Made by a program: the position numbers and the translations under genes. A stretch of 64,000 nucleotides of DNA from Fimbriimonas ginsengisoli Gsoil 348 (GTDB taxonomy: Bacteria > Armatimonadota > Fimbriimonadia > Fimbriimonadales > Fimbriimonadaceae), in NCBI RefSeq assembly GCF_000724625.1, contig NZ_CP007139.1:3534001-3598000 (forward strand). Direction: 5' to 3'. Below, piece after piece: positions 43,020-52,486 of the stretch (the first letter of the stretch is position 1; every line of letters begins with the position of its first letter). The notes under the pieces are model-generated. The model saw only the letters and a list, made by a program, of their open reading frames with translations, had not been told where the DNA came from and did no database searches.

Positions 43020-43145
43020 ACCGGCGGCTCGCTCGATGCCAGCGGGTCAACTCACTGGTAAGGGCGTGTACAAAACGTACTACAAAGAGCTTTGCAAAGA
43101 ACGCCCAGGCCGGTTGAGGAAGGACGGGCCACCCTTGCCACTTTA

Positions 43146-44573
43146 TTAGGCGGGAAGGGCGGGGGCGCTGCCGTTTAGATGGTTGCCGTTTTTGCGCTGG
43201 ATGCAGTACTTGGCGATGAGATAGGCGCCGACGATGTTCGCCATGATCGGTACGCCGAGGCCGCTTTGGATAAGGTTGTTGGTCATGAAGTTGAAGATGA
43301 CCGAGGCGAAGAACGGGTAGAGCAGAAGGGGCAGAAGGCTCCCTTGCAGGGCTCTCCGGTACAAGAACTGGGTGAAGACGCCGAGGGCGAACAGGTAGGC
43401 GAACCCCAAGATGATGCCGAAATCGATATAAGTAGGCCCGAAAAAGGTCGAGTAGACGCCAAAAGTCGCAAACTGCTCGCGCCAGCCACGTTCATTCACT
43501 TCCGATAGGCCGAGCAGGCGGAAGAAGTAGAAGGCGATGGAGTACTGCGCCACTCCCCAGTAGAGTCTCGATGGGTCGGCGTGATTGACCGTCTTACTGA
43601 ACTCGTACACGCCGTGGTTTGCGTACCAGGCAAGGCTGGCCCACCCCCATACCGTCTGAGCTGTGGTCGGGTCCGTCTCGTTGAGCCAGGTCATGAACCC
43701 TTCGGAGGGGGTGATCCCCCAACGCTCGGGAGCGATGGAGGCGGACTCTACCGCCGACATGGCGCCCTTGAGGACGTCGCGCTCCGTGGTCCCTTTGACG
43801 ACGAAGAAGAAGGCGAGGGCGAAGATCGCGATGCCGCTGTAGATCGCTTTTCGGGAGACCATCAGCCGGCCGTGGGCGAAAGCGGAGGCGACGAGGAGAA
43901 GGAACAGCGGACCGAGAACGATGTAGCGGTTCCCGGAAATCACGACATAGACGGCGTAGGTGAGAAAGAGCGAGATGCCGGTGAACCACTGCCACTTGTG
44001 CAGGAACCGGTGGAACAGCACGCAAAAGACCATCATCGGGATGGCGATGGGATAGCCCATGCCCGAGATGAATCCGACGGCGCTGGTGCTGCGGCCCTGG
44101 TCAACGCTGTTGTCGGCGTAACGGGTCGCCTGGATGCTGCCGAGTTCGAGAAGTCCACGACCAAAGAGGAGGTCGTAGACGCGCATGATAACGAACAGCA
44201 GCGTCAGGGCGAACAAGACGTTCGCCGCCGCCCGGACGCCAGGGCCGCTGACCGTTTTGAGCCAGGCTAAACCATCGGCGGCCGGCCTATCGTCCTCCAC
44301 CGACTCCTCGACATTCCCGTGGCGTCGCCCGCTGATCCAAGAGGGTACGAAGTACGTTCCAAGAACGAAGGCGCCAATATAGCCGGCGAAGAGGAGAAGC
44401 GCTCGTTCCGAGATCTCCGCGTCGTAGGTCAGATAGAACGTGCTGATCCGAAAGAAGAGCCAAACGAGGATGCCGCCAATCAGCATCCAGCGTGGGGAGA
44501 AGTAGGCGAGGGGGAGATTGAAGGCCACCGGGCCGGACTTTCCTCCTACTGAAGGCTCTTCGACATCGCTCAA
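43146..44573 (-). CDS. wzy: oligosaccharide repeat-unit polymerase (Wzy-like)
   Basis: 475 aa with ~11-12 membrane helices (for example MLIGGILVWLFFRISTFYL, ANVLFALTLLFVIMRVYDLL, IPMMVFCVLFHRFL) and a large loop at about residues 270-350 (APERWGITPSEGFMTWLNET, TTAQTVWGWASLAWYANHGV), the usual Wzy layout. The O-antigen polymerase motif SGNRYIVLGPL is in the middle. Only polymerase candidate in the locus; family is highly diverged, so the call rests on topology and context next to Wzx. It converges on legG and diverges from the flippase gene. Confidence 0.78.
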   Translation of the reverse strand: MSDVEEPSVGGKSGPVAFNLPLAYFSPRWMLIGGILVWLFFRISTFYLTYDAEISERALLLFAGYIGAFVLGTYFVPSWISGRRHGNVEESVEDDRPAADGLAWLKTVSGPGVRAAANVLFALTLLFVIMRVYDLLFGRGLLELGSIQATRYADNSVDQGRSTSAVGFISGMGYPIAIPMMVFCVLFHRFLHKWQWFTGISLFLTYAVYVVISGNRYIVLGPLFLLLVASAFAHGRLMVSRKAIYSGIAIFALAFFFVVKGTTERDVLKGAMSAVESASIAPERWGITPSEGFMTWLNETDPTTAQTVWGWASLAWYANHGVYEFSKTVNHADPSRLYWGVAQYSIAFYFFRLLGLSEVNERGWREQFATFGVYSTFFGPTYIDFGIILGFAYLFALGVFTQFLYRRALQGSLLPLLLYPFFASVIFNFMTNNLIQSGLGVPIMANIVGAYLIAKYCIQRKNGNHLNGSAPALPA

Positions 44574-44607
44574 GAGTGCCGCCCCCTATATCTCAACATC
44601 CGGGGAA

Positions 44608-44615
44608 AGTATACT
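44608..44615. promoter_or_regulatory. palindromic -10 box between wzy and wzx
   Basis: AGTATACT supplies a TATACT -10 element on both strands in the 120-base gap between the divergent polymerase and flippase genes. No good -35 was seen on either side, so this is tentative. Confidence 0.3.
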
Positions 44616-44693
44616 CGCCCGGTTGCCAGGGGATCGGCGAACGGAACTACCGCTCGGTAGCCGCCTCCTGCACTGTCCGCGTGTAGTTTTCGA

Positions 44694-45941
44694 ATGGCGT
44701 CCATTATTGCCTCCACCCTGCTGCGCCTATTGGCAATGGGCAGTAAGTTCATCCTGCTCGTCTTTTTGGCGAAGCTTCTAACGCCCGGCGAGGTGGGCAC
44801 GCTCAACCTAATGACGGTGACCATCGCCAACGGGGTGATGCTCGCCGGAATGCAGTTCTTTCTGTACGCCAATCGCGAGCTCGCCGCCGCACCCTTGGAG
44901 AAGAAAGGGTATGTGGTGCGAAATCAGATGGCGTTCTACGGAGCGCTTTACTGCGTCGTTTTCCCGCTGGCCCTCCTGGTTTTCGTCTTCGGGCTTCTGC
45001 CCTGGGCCCTGGCGGGCTGGTTCTTCGCGATCCTCGTTTCCGACCACGCTTCGTACGAGCTGCAGCGGGTTCTGGCTTCCACCCACCGGGCGGTGAAGTC
45101 GAACGTCATCCATACGGTCCGGACCGGGCTTTGGGTCTATCCGATGGTGGTGGTGATGTTCATCAAGCCGGCGGCCCGGCACCTGACGGTGGTTTGGGCG
45201 TTTTGGCTCAGCTTCTCCCTCTTCAGCGTGATGCTGGCCCTTTGGTACAACCGCCGTCTGGGCGCGAAGAGCGCGTTCAAGATGCCGACGGATTGGGAGT
45301 GGATCCGGCGCGGCATGCGGACGACGCTTAACTTTCTGCCGGTAACCATTTCGCTGCTGGCGATCACACTCGTCGACCGGTACTCGATCGAGCGATGGTG
45401 GGGACGCGACCTCGTGGGCGTCTACGCGCTGTACAGCACGATCGCCAACCTGGTGGTGGCGTTCCCCGAGGCGGGGCTGACCACGGTGATGCAACCGCAG
45501 ATCATCGCGGCTTACGCGGAGGGCCGGATGGACGATCACCGGCGTTTGCTGCGGCAGCTCGGCCTCCGTCTTGTGGTGATCGTGCTGCTATGTTCGGCGT
45601 TCGCGGCGTTCGGCCTTCTCGCGGCCCTGAAGTATTACGTGCGAAAACCGATCTATACCGAGCACCTCGCCGCCTTTTGGGTGATCTTGCTGGCGGCCGC
45701 CGTCAATGCGATGGGGATGTGGCCGCATAACGAGCTTTACTCGCGGCACGTGGACAAGATGATCTCCCGATCCTCGATCGTTTCGGCCGTCGTCCTGGTC
45801 GTTCTAATCATGACCCTGGTGCCGCGATGGGGGCTCATGGGGGCGGGAATCTCCCTTCTGATCTGCTGGACGGTCATGTTCGCTTTGAAATACGGGGCAA
45901 GCGTTCGATCCCGGTCGGCCGTCGCCGAGACCGGCGCTTAG
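44694..45941 (+). CDS. wzx: polysaccharide flippase (Wzx-like, MOP superfamily)
   Basis: 415 aa, ~12 membrane helices of the Polysacc_synt/MOP type: LLRLLAMGSKFILLVFLAKL, LTPGEVGTLNLMTVTIANGV, WIRRGMRTTLNFLPVTISLL, LITLVDRYSIERWWG-like segment at the start of the second half (ITLVDRYSIERWWGRDLVGV) and C-terminal WGLMGAGISLLICWTVM. It should carry lipid-linked repeat units across the inner membrane. Its place opposite the Wzy gene fits Wzx/Wzy-dependent assembly. The ATG is used; no strong ribosome-binding site. Confidence 0.85.
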   Translation: MASIIASTLLRLLAMGSKFILLVFLAKLLTPGEVGTLNLMTVTIANGVMLAGMQFFLYANRELAAAPLEKKGYVVRNQMAFYGALYCVVFPLALLVFVFGLLPWALAGWFFAILVSDHASYELQRVLASTHRAVKSNVIHTVRTGLWVYPMVVVMFIKPAARHLTVVWAFWLSFSLFSVMLALWYNRRLGAKSAFKMPTDWEWIRRGMRTTLNFLPVTISLLAITLVDRYSIERWWGRDLVGVYALYSTIANLVVAFPEAGLTTVMQPQIIAAYAEGRMDDHRRLLRQLGLRLVVIVLLCSAFAAFGLLAALKYYVRKPIYTEHLAAFWVILLAAAVNAMGMWPHNELYSRHVDKMISRSSIVSAVVLVVLIMTLVPRWGLMGAGISLLICWTVMFALKYGASVRSRSAVAETGA

Positions 45942-45987
45942 ACGACGTTATGGAAGGGTGAAGGGTTCCGGGGCAGGGACTAAGTCC

Positions 45988-46017
45988 TTGTCCAGGTTCA
46001 AGCGGTTGGAGTAGAAT
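45988..46017 (+). promoter_or_regulatory. predicted sigma-70 promoter before the PhyH-like gene
   Basis: -35 TTGTCC at 45988-45993, 18-base spacer, -10 TAGAAT at 46012-46017; the GTG start is 49 bases downstream. Confidence 0.45.
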
Positions 46018-46065
46018 ACTTCCGACGGTCGCATGCCGATGTGAGTCCGTCACGAGGTAACGAAC

Positions 46066-47199
46066 GTGTCTCCAGTAACGCAATTAGTGGACAAAGCCCC
46101 CATTCAGTCGGCTCCCTTAGCCGACATTAAGAGACTTCCCATTATCGATTACGATGCCCACCCGGCATATGGAAAGGCGTTCCCCAAGCCCACCCTGAAG
46201 ATGCGCGTGAAAGCGTTGATGACGCTGGCTCCGTGGATGGGATTCGTGTTGGGTAAGCGCTTGGCGAAGATGGATCGAATTCCCGCCCTGCCGTCTTACT
46301 CGGGCCACATCAGCGGCGGATTGTTAGGGCGCTTCCGAGCTCTGCCTAAGTATTTGCCTTACATTCTCAATGGCTATAAGCAAGATCTCGTTGGGCTCTT
46401 CTCGGCATCGCAGCACTCGAAGATCGATCCCAAGTTTAAGAGCCAAGCCGACGAATTCGTCGAGACCGGCTTCTTGGTGGGCGACCTAGAGGAGAACGAA
46501 CTCGAGCACCTTCAGCAACTCGTCGCGAAGCCGATCGCCGATCTTCGGAAGTCGCGAGCCGAGGCGACCGAGCGGACGTTCGTCGGCAACACCCGTTTCT
46601 TCAATACCGGCGACGATAAAGAGCTGTTCGACGCCATGAACACCTACATGGAGAAGCACGGCATGCTGGCCGCTGCGGGCGCCTATATCGGCCGTCCGGT
46701 GAAGGTAACCCACCTGCTCATCCAGATTAACGATCCGAACGACAAGTACTTCCACGGAAACTTCGTCGATGTCAACCTGCCCGATTCGCCTTGCAAATAC
46801 ATGCACGTCGACAAGAGCTACGACATGGTCAAGTGCGTGGTGTATCTCAACCAAGTCGGCATGGATAACGGAGCGTTCAGCTTCGTTCTCGGCAGCCAGA
46901 AGGTTCGGCCACTCGGCTTCGAAGGGGTGCTTCGGCGCGCCGTCGACCGAGCCGGACTATCGGGCTCCAAGCCGGAGATTCGGCGAATGTTCATGGCGCT
47001 TCCCAAATTCCTCCGCAAGAAGTGCACCTTCGGACTCGACCTGCTCGAAGGAACGCCGGACTGCGATGCAATGCTGAAGTCGGAGCTTTATCTGACTTCT
47101 GAGATGGGAAATATCGGCCTCTTCGCCAATAACGGCGTCCACCGCGGTGGCCTCACGAAGACCGGAGAGCGGATCGTGTTCTTCGCCACCATCGCCTAG
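46066..47199 (+). CDS. phytanoyl-CoA dioxygenase (PhyH)-like Fe(II)/2-oxoglutarate oxygenase
   Basis: 377 aa, GTG start. Jelly-roll oxygenase features: HxD at His247-Val-Asp249 within KYMHVDKSYDMVKCVVYLN, DNGAFSFVLGSQKVRP (the conserved turn after the HxD strand), and the distal histidine His359 in NNGVHRGGLTKTGERIVFF, with a following Arg for the 2-oxoglutarate carboxylate. Residues 1-130 are a basic N-terminal extension without match. PhyH-family enzymes hydroxylate diverse small molecules. Here it leads a three-gene glycan operon, so oxidation of a sugar or lipid-linked intermediate is an inference. Confidence 0.8.
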   Translation: MSPVTQLVDKAPIQSAPLADIKRLPIIDYDAHPAYGKAFPKPTLKMRVKALMTLAPWMGFVLGKRLAKMDRIPALPSYSGHISGGLLGRFRALPKYLPYILNGYKQDLVGLFSASQHSKIDPKFKSQADEFVETGFLVGDLEENELEHLQQLVAKPIADLRKSRAEATERTFVGNTRFFNTGDDKELFDAMNTYMEKHGMLAAAGAYIGRPVKVTHLLIQINDPNDKYFHGNFVDVNLPDSPCKYMHVDKSYDMVKCVVYLNQVGMDNGAFSFVLGSQKVRPLGFEGVLRRAVDRAGLSGSKPEIRRMFMALPKFLRKKCTFGLDLLEGTPDCDAMLKSELYLTSEMGNIGLFANNGVHRGGLTKTGERIVFFATIA

Positions 47200-47210
47200 G
47201 ACAAAGCCTG

Positions 47211-48686
47211 TTGAGTCAAGTTAACGTCTGCTTCTTTTCTATTTGGGAACGTACGGAGACCTGGATTGCCACCGGCAAAAAGCTTGCCGAGAACGGCGTC
47301 CAGGTTTTCCATGTGGTCACCCCTCGGGAATACTTCGACATGTGCCTCGCGAACGGGGTGCCAAAGGAGAACATCCTTTGGCTCCGTATCGATGATGCGC
47401 TCGCCGCGCCTTTGGATACGGAATCGTTGGACCGTATCCGGCACTACGAGGAGATCACCGGAATCTCACTCAAGAACTACCTGATGATGGACCGCTTCCT
47501 CAGGACTCGTCCTTGGGAGGAGATGATCAAGTACGCGGCTTACTGCTTCCGCCGCATTCACGACTTCCTCGATAAGAACGACGTGCGTTTCTGTTCTGGC
47601 GAGCCGAGCGATACGCACGACCTTGTGGCGATGCTGATCTGCCGGGCCACCGGCCGACACTACGGCGCGCCGTTCGATATTCGTTTTCCGGTCAACCGCT
47701 TCGTGCTGTGGGACTCGGAGATCGAGGCGACGCCGTTCATTACGGCGGCGAAGACTCCGAACGACGTATCTCCGGAAATGCTCGAACTTGCCGCCGAGGC
47801 TCGGAACAAGATTCTGAACCGCCAGCGGATGCAGCACCTCGCGGTGAAGCGGAAGGCGCCTTCGATCGGCCTGAAATTCATCAGCCGGGTGACTCGCGGC
47901 GTGATCTATCGCGCGGCGGTGCGAAGCAAGCACGACGGCCACATGTACACGGTCAAGAGCGTGCTGTTCGACCTGAAGTACCACATGATTCCGATCAATT
48001 ACCGGCGGAACAAGCTTCAATGGGACCGCCTCTTCGAGAAACCGGTCGAGGGCGAGAAGTTCGTGCTGTATACGCTGAATTATCAGCCGGAGCACTCCAT
48101 CGACGTTGAGTCTCCCCACTGGATGAACGCGTATGAAGTGGTCAAGAGCATCTCGCGGATGCTTCCGGTGGACACCCGCCTCTATATCAAGGAGCACCCG
48201 AGCGCCCTCGGTATTCGGAGCCCGCAGTATTTGAAGATGATGAAGCGTCTGCCGGGGGTACGCCTGATCGACCCTTACGTGGATAGCCACGACCTTCTCA
48301 CGAAGGCGGTCCTGACGGTAAGCCTTACCGGAACGATCTGCGTGGAGGCGGCGATGTACGGGAAGCCGGCGGCGATCATTTCCGACACTTTCATCGGCCT
48401 GTTTTCCACGGTCCGGGTTCTGTCCCATCCTCGGGAAGTGGCCGATCTGCTTCGCAAGCCGCCCCCCGTCCACGACTTGGATCACGACCTAAGAGTGATG
48501 GCTTGGATGCTGGAGAATGCCCATGAGGGAACGATCGTGGATCGCATCACCAATCCGATCGGCACCTCGGAGGAGAATATCAAGCTCGTTTCTCAGGGGT
48601 ACATGAGAGTGATCAACGCCATCTCCGACGGCCGAATTCAGCCGCGCCCGCTTCTGGATGGAACCCAGCCATGTCCCGCGTCTTAA
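47211..48686 (+). CDS. capsule/surface polysaccharide biosynthesis protein (KpsS/LipB-like glycosyltransferase fold)
   Basis: 491 aa, TTG start. The N-terminal half has Rossmann-like segments (VNVCFFSIWERTETWIATGK, VRFCSGEPSDTHDLVAMLIC), and the C-terminal half resembles capsule-synthesis transferases: VLYTLNYQPEHSIDVESPHW, TRLYIKEHPSALGIRSPQYL, VRLIDPYVDSHDLLTKAVLT, SLTGTICVEAAMYGKPAAII. The IKEHP and TGTICVEA motifs fit a GT-B enzyme that uses a nucleotide sugar. It is 11 bases after the PhyH-like gene and overlaps the next epimerase gene by 16 bases. Donor and acceptor unknown. Confidence 0.75.
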   Translation: MSQVNVCFFSIWERTETWIATGKKLAENGVQVFHVVTPREYFDMCLANGVPKENILWLRIDDALAAPLDTESLDRIRHYEEITGISLKNYLMMDRFLRTRPWEEMIKYAAYCFRRIHDFLDKNDVRFCSGEPSDTHDLVAMLICRATGRHYGAPFDIRFPVNRFVLWDSEIEATPFITAAKTPNDVSPEMLELAAEARNKILNRQRMQHLAVKRKAPSIGLKFISRVTRGVIYRAAVRSKHDGHMYTVKSVLFDLKYHMIPINYRRNKLQWDRLFEKPVEGEKFVLYTLNYQPEHSIDVESPHWMNAYEVVKSISRMLPVDTRLYIKEHPSALGIRSPQYLKMMKRLPGVRLIDPYVDSHDLLTKAVLTVSLTGTICVEAAMYGKPAAIISDTFIGLFSTVRVLSHPREVADLLRKPPPVHDLDHDLRVMAWMLENAHEGTIVDRITNPIGTSEENIKLVSQGYMRVINAISDGRIQPRPLLDGTQPCPAS

Positions 48687-49648
48687 TCACCGGTAGCACC
48701 GGTTTCATCGGCACGAACCTCGTCGAACTCTATCGAAGTCGAGGCGACGAGGTTCGGGGGCTCGACCTCGCGCCCGCGCGAGATCCGGCCCATAGCGATG
48801 TCTCGATCAAGGTGGATATCTGCGATGCCGAGGCGGTTCGAAAGGCGGTCGCGGAATTTCGACCTAACGTCATTCACCACCTGGCGGCGCGAACCGATAT
48901 CGACGGCCAGACGCTCGCCGATTATCCGGCGAACACGACCGGGGTTCGGAACGTGTTGGAGGCGGCCCGCCAACTGGATAGCTTGGACCGGATCATCGTC
49001 GCGTCGAGCCAATTGGTCAACCCGACGAACTACGTGCCGACCGACGAGTTCGACGTTCATCCACCGAACGCCTACGGCGAGAGTAAGGTGGAAACCGAGA
49101 AGATCACCCGGGAATTCACGGAGCAATTGCCATGGGTGCTGATCCGGCCTACGACGATCTGGGGCCCGTGGTTCGGCGTCAAGTATCAGGGGCTTTATCA
49201 GCAGGTCAAAGCGGGACGGTATATGCATCCCCGTGGCCAGCAGATCCGGAAGGTGTGGGGATTCGTTGGAAACGCGACCTACTGCCTGAGCCGTCTTGCC
49301 GATGCGCCGGCGGACAAGGCGGTCCATAAGGTGTTTTATGTGGCCGACTACGAGCCGTACGACCTGCTGGAGTACGCCGAAACCATCCGCCGCGTACAGG
49401 GCGCCCGCCCGATCCGGCAAGTGCCGCCGATCGCCCTCGTCGCCATCGCTCGCTTTGGAGACGTGGTCCGAGCCACCGGCCGCTCCTTTCCGCTCTACAC
49501 CTACCGGTTGAAGAACTTCTTTGCCCAGATGAGAGCCGACGTTACCCCGCTCCGGGACGTCTGCGGGCCGGCTCCGTACGATATCGAAAAGTCGGTCGAG
49601 CTGACCGTCGACTGGATGCGCCGGTATCCGGATTTCGACCGGAACTAG
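48671..49648 (+). CDS. NAD-dependent epimerase/dehydratase (extended SDR)
   Basis: 325 aa. TGSTGFIGTNLVELYRSRGD nucleotide motif, VIHHLAARTDIDG, IIVASSQLVNPTNY (serine region), and YGESKVETEKI (Tyr-x-x-x-Lys) near residue 137. C-terminal half with PTTIWGPWFGVKYQGLYQQV substrate loop. Typical nucleotide-sugar epimerase/dehydratase; no specific reaction can be assigned. It overlaps the capsule-synthesis gene by 16 bases, completing a three-gene operon. Confidence 0.85.
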   Translation: MSRVLITGSTGFIGTNLVELYRSRGDEVRGLDLAPARDPAHSDVSIKVDICDAEAVRKAVAEFRPNVIHHLAARTDIDGQTLADYPANTTGVRNVLEAARQLDSLDRIIVASSQLVNPTNYVPTDEFDVHPPNAYGESKVETEKITREFTEQLPWVLIRPTTIWGPWFGVKYQGLYQQVKAGRYMHPRGQQIRKVWGFVGNATYCLSRLADAPADKAVHKVFYVADYEPYDLLEYAETIRRVQGARPIRQVPPIALVAIARFGDVVRATGRSFPLYTYRLKNFFAQMRADVTPLRDVCGPAPYDIEKSVELTVDWMRRYPDFDRN

Positions 49649-50025
49649 ACGTTTCGGTTCTTATTCGAATCCGCCCTGCCCTTCTCCGCCCCTGAGCCTA
49701 TTTATATGGCTGTGAAGGGAGGGTCACGCAAAGGCGCGGAGGCGCAAAGTGGGAGGCGAGATGTATCCGGTGTTGGTAGGGAACCTAACGCGGAGCGTTG
49801 TAGGCGCAGGTTGGCTCGTACCTGCGGGGGGACGTTTGGACCGATGGGGCGTTGTCGTGCGCGAGGCAACCGCAGGTGTGCGGAGAGCCGGACGTGGGAT
49901 GGAAGCGTTGGCGTAGCTGGTGTACTTCGTACACCAGGAGCAGGTACGAACCAACCTGCGTCTACACGGCTTCGCCGTAGGGATACGGTGGGGAGAGGGG
50001 GCTCCGGAGACTGGGCGGTGGGAGG
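49649..50025. other. gene-free gap holding dispersed repeats
   Basis: No credible gene. It contains the CTTTGCG-type motif in reverse orientation (49723-49747), the second MITE-like copy (49790-49975) and a G-rich tract (about 49988-50020) before the Wzz gene end. Confidence 0.6.
49790..49975. mobile_element. second MITE-like element (diverged copy)
   Basis: Arms 49790-49826 and 49939-49975 match the 37-bp arms at 26297-26420 with a few substitutions. The centre is longer (112 bp) and different, and includes the palindrome GTGTACTTCGTACACC at 49920-49935. No coding capacity. Confidence 0.55.
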
Positions 50026-51288
50026 TTAGGCTAGGGTGGGTTGGAGGGACTTCTTTTCTTTTCGGATAAGCATGATCCAGGCGGCGACTAGTCCGACTAC
50101 CAGGCCGTAGAGGGAGGCTCGGATGAGTCCCTTGTTGGCGGGTTTGTCCTCGATGTATGGTTCAACGAGCACCGTCCAGCGGGTCGGGGAGGCATCGGCG
50201 TGGATGCGGGCCATTTCGTAGGCGGCGGTGACGTCCTTCACCGTCTGCTGAGCGATCTGAAGCCGGGTGAAGAGCCGGGTCATCTGGATCATTTCCTGCG
50301 GACCTAGCTTTGCGAGCGGCTTGAGGTAATCGACTTGACTCTGCCAAGTGAGTCGTTGCGCGATAAGGGCAGCGGCTTCGACCGAAAGGTCGGACTGCAC
50401 CGCCTTTAGGGCTTGAGAAATCTGAGTTTGAAGCCGCTGGCGAGCGAGATCTACTTCTTCGCGCTTGTGGACGACCTCAGGATTGCTTTCGCCCTTCGAA
50501 ATACGCAGGGTGCTGAGCTCGAAAGCGAGCTTTTCGTAGGTAGAGCGCCACTCGGTAATGTCGTTCCGCACTTCGACCGGCAGCGTTTCACTGCCAACGA
50601 GCAATCGCTGTCCGCTCTTCCGAAGGTCATTAATGAGCACCTCGACTTTGGCAAGCTCTTGGGTGGCTTTGGTGTATTCCAGTCGATAGGTGAACGCCGA
50701 ACCGGGCTGCGTCGGGTCTGGGACCGTGACCGCATGGTCCGCGAATTTGCCCATTTCGTTCTCCGCAAGTTTAAGCTGCCACTGCCGCTTCTTCAACTCG
50801 ACGGCCATCTTATTGGCATCAAGATTGCCAGGCACATAGCTGATGTTTTCTTCGATGTTGTGAAGGGCGTCGATGGCTCCGACCAAGACTTCGCGAGCGA
50901 TTTTCGGGTCTTTATCGATAAAGGTGATGCTGATTTCGCCAGACGGGGCGTCGGGGCGCACTACGTAATCGATCTTGTCCCAATAAATCTTATTGTTAAT
51001 GTGCTTTGAAACCGCGACTTTGGCCGCTCTGGTTTCCAAAAAGGCGGAAAGGATCCGGATCGGCTCCGAGGACATCGCGTTGATAAGACTAAGCGGAGAG
51101 CTGCTGTCTTGAACGCTGAACGACATTTGCAGAATCGCCACGGACCGCCAGGTGGCCGGCTTTACGAGATCGATTACGACGCTCAGCAAAATGCACGCCA
51201 AGCAAACTTTGAGGACAAGTTTGGGATGACGGCGAAACATGGCCGACACACTTTTCGGCTGCGGTTGCGGCTGTGAAGAAAGGTTCAC
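50026..51288 (-). CDS. wzz: Wzz-like chain-length determinant / polysaccharide copolymerase
   Basis: 420 aa. Two membrane helices at the ends (LVLKVCLACILLSVVIDLV near residues 24-42 and IRASLYGLVVGLVAAWIML near 390-408) enclose a periplasmic domain with long coiled coils (MAVELKKRQWQLKLAENEMG, EVVHKREEVDLARQRLQTQI). There is no C-terminal tyrosine kinase domain. Such proteins set polymer length together with Wzy and contact the export channel. It starts 7 bases after legC and is the last gene of the minus-strand legionaminic operon. Confidence 0.87.
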   Translation of the reverse strand: MNLSSQPQPQPKSVSAMFRRHPKLVLKVCLACILLSVVIDLVKPATWRSVAILQMSFSVQDSSSPLSLINAMSSEPIRILSAFLETRAAKVAVSKHINNKIYWDKIDYVVRPDAPSGEISITFIDKDPKIAREVLVGAIDALHNIEENISYVPGNLDANKMAVELKKRQWQLKLAENEMGKFADHAVTVPDPTQPGSAFTYRLEYTKATQELAKVEVLINDLRKSGQRLLVGSETLPVEVRNDITEWRSTYEKLAFELSTLRISKGESNPEVVHKREEVDLARQRLQTQISQALKAVQSDLSVEAAALIAQRLTWQSQVDYLKPLAKLGPQEMIQMTRLFTRLQIAQQTVKDVTAAYEMARIHADASPTRWTVLVEPYIEDKPANKGLIRASLYGLVVGLVAAWIMLIRKEKKSLQPTLA

Positions 51289-51295
51289 GGATCAG

Positions 51296-52486
51296 CTATT
51301 TCCTTTGTACGAGAGCACGAATGACGCGGTCTTGGTCGCTCGGCGATAGCCCGACGGAGCAGGGAAGACTAAGACAGCTTCGATACAGATTTTCCGAGAT
51401 CGTGGAGCCGACGAAGCGGCAATCGCGATGGACCTTGCTCATATGCATCGGCTCCCAAAGCGGCCGGGTCTGGATGTTGAGCTCGGTCAGGCGACGCAAA
51501 ACTCCGCGCCAGTCCTCGCCAAATCCCTCCGCGTCGATCTTGATTGTGTAGAGCCAGTAAGTGCTCTCCCCATAGGGCGGAGTCGGCATTACGGACAATC
51601 CTTTTACGCCGCCGAGCGCTTCCGCGTAGCGCGCCGCGATTTCCCGTTTCTTTTCCACATAAGAATCGAGCATTTCCAACTGGGCGCAACCAAACGCGGC
51701 CAGCATGTTCGGCATGCGGTAGTTGTAACCGATTTCGCTGTGGATGTACTCCACCGGATCGTCTTTCGCCTGAGTCGTCAGATACTTCGCGCGTGCCGCC
51801 ACCGCGGGATCGTCGGTCACGATCGCGCCGCCACCGCCGGTCGTCAGGATCTTATTCCCATTGAAACTGAAGCAGGTGGCCCGAGTGCCGTGGCTGCCGA
51901 TGCGACGTCCACGATAGACCGTTCCCAGCGCTTCCGCCGCATCCTCGACGACCGGAAGACCGTACTCGGCCGCGATCGCCTGGATCGGCGCAAGGTCCAC
52001 CGCGTGCCCGAGGATGTGAACCGGCATGATTGCGGAAACCCGTCGCTGGCGGGCTCGCTCGAATACCTGACCGTCTCGTCGCTCGCATTCTTCGGAGAGA
52101 TAGCGGCGGACCAGGTTCACGTCGATCTGCCAATAATCCGGCTCGCAGTCGATGAGCACCGGTTCCGCGTTGGCGTAGCGGATGGCGTTGGCGCTCGCGA
52201 TGAAGGTGATGTCGGAGCAGAGAACGAGGTCGCCCGGCTTAACTCCGGCAACTTGGAGCGCGATCTGCAACGCCGCCGAGCCATTGACGACGGCAACGGC
52301 GTGCGCCGCGCCGACGGCGGCGGCAATCTGCCGCTCGAACCGCTCGACGAACGGGCCGGCCGACGAGACCCAGCCGGTATCGAGGCACTCCTTCAGGTAG
52401 AGCCATTCGTTACCTCGGAGCTCGGGAACCGATAGCGGAATGAATTCCTCGGTCGAAGCGGGGCGGTTCTCAGACATTGTAGGCAT
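51296..52486 (-). CDS. legC: DegT/DnrJ/EryC1 aminotransferase, LegC-like
   Basis: 396 aa; the internal ATG at 52475-52477 (MSENRPASTEEFIPLSVPEL) is an equally good start. PLP fold I sugar aminotransferase: VNGSAALQIALQVAGVKPGD, ITFIASANAIRYANAEPVLI, VVEDAAEALG (Asp to ring N) and FSFNGNKILTTGGGG with Schiff-base Lys212. The N-terminus EFIPLSVPELRGNEWLYLKE-CLDTGWVSS fits the LegC group. Predicted to aminate the C4 keto group of the LegB product. It overlaps legB by 17 bases and precedes wzz by 7. Confidence 0.88.
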   Translation of the reverse strand: MPTMSENRPASTEEFIPLSVPELRGNEWLYLKECLDTGWVSSAGPFVERFERQIAAAVGAAHAVAVVNGSAALQIALQVAGVKPGDLVLCSDITFIASANAIRYANAEPVLIDCEPDYWQIDVNLVRRYLSEECERRDGQVFERARQRRVSAIMPVHILGHAVDLAPIQAIAAEYGLPVVEDAAEALGTVYRGRRIGSHGTRATCFSFNGNKILTTGGGGAIVTDDPAVAARAKYLTTQAKDDPVEYIHSEIGYNYRMPNMLAAFGCAQLEMLDSYVEKKREIAARYAEALGGVKGLSVMPTPPYGESTYWLYTIKIDAEGFGEDWRGVLRRLTELNIQTRPLWEPMHMSKVHRDCRFVGSTISENLYRSCLSLPCSVGLSPSDQDRVIRALVQRK

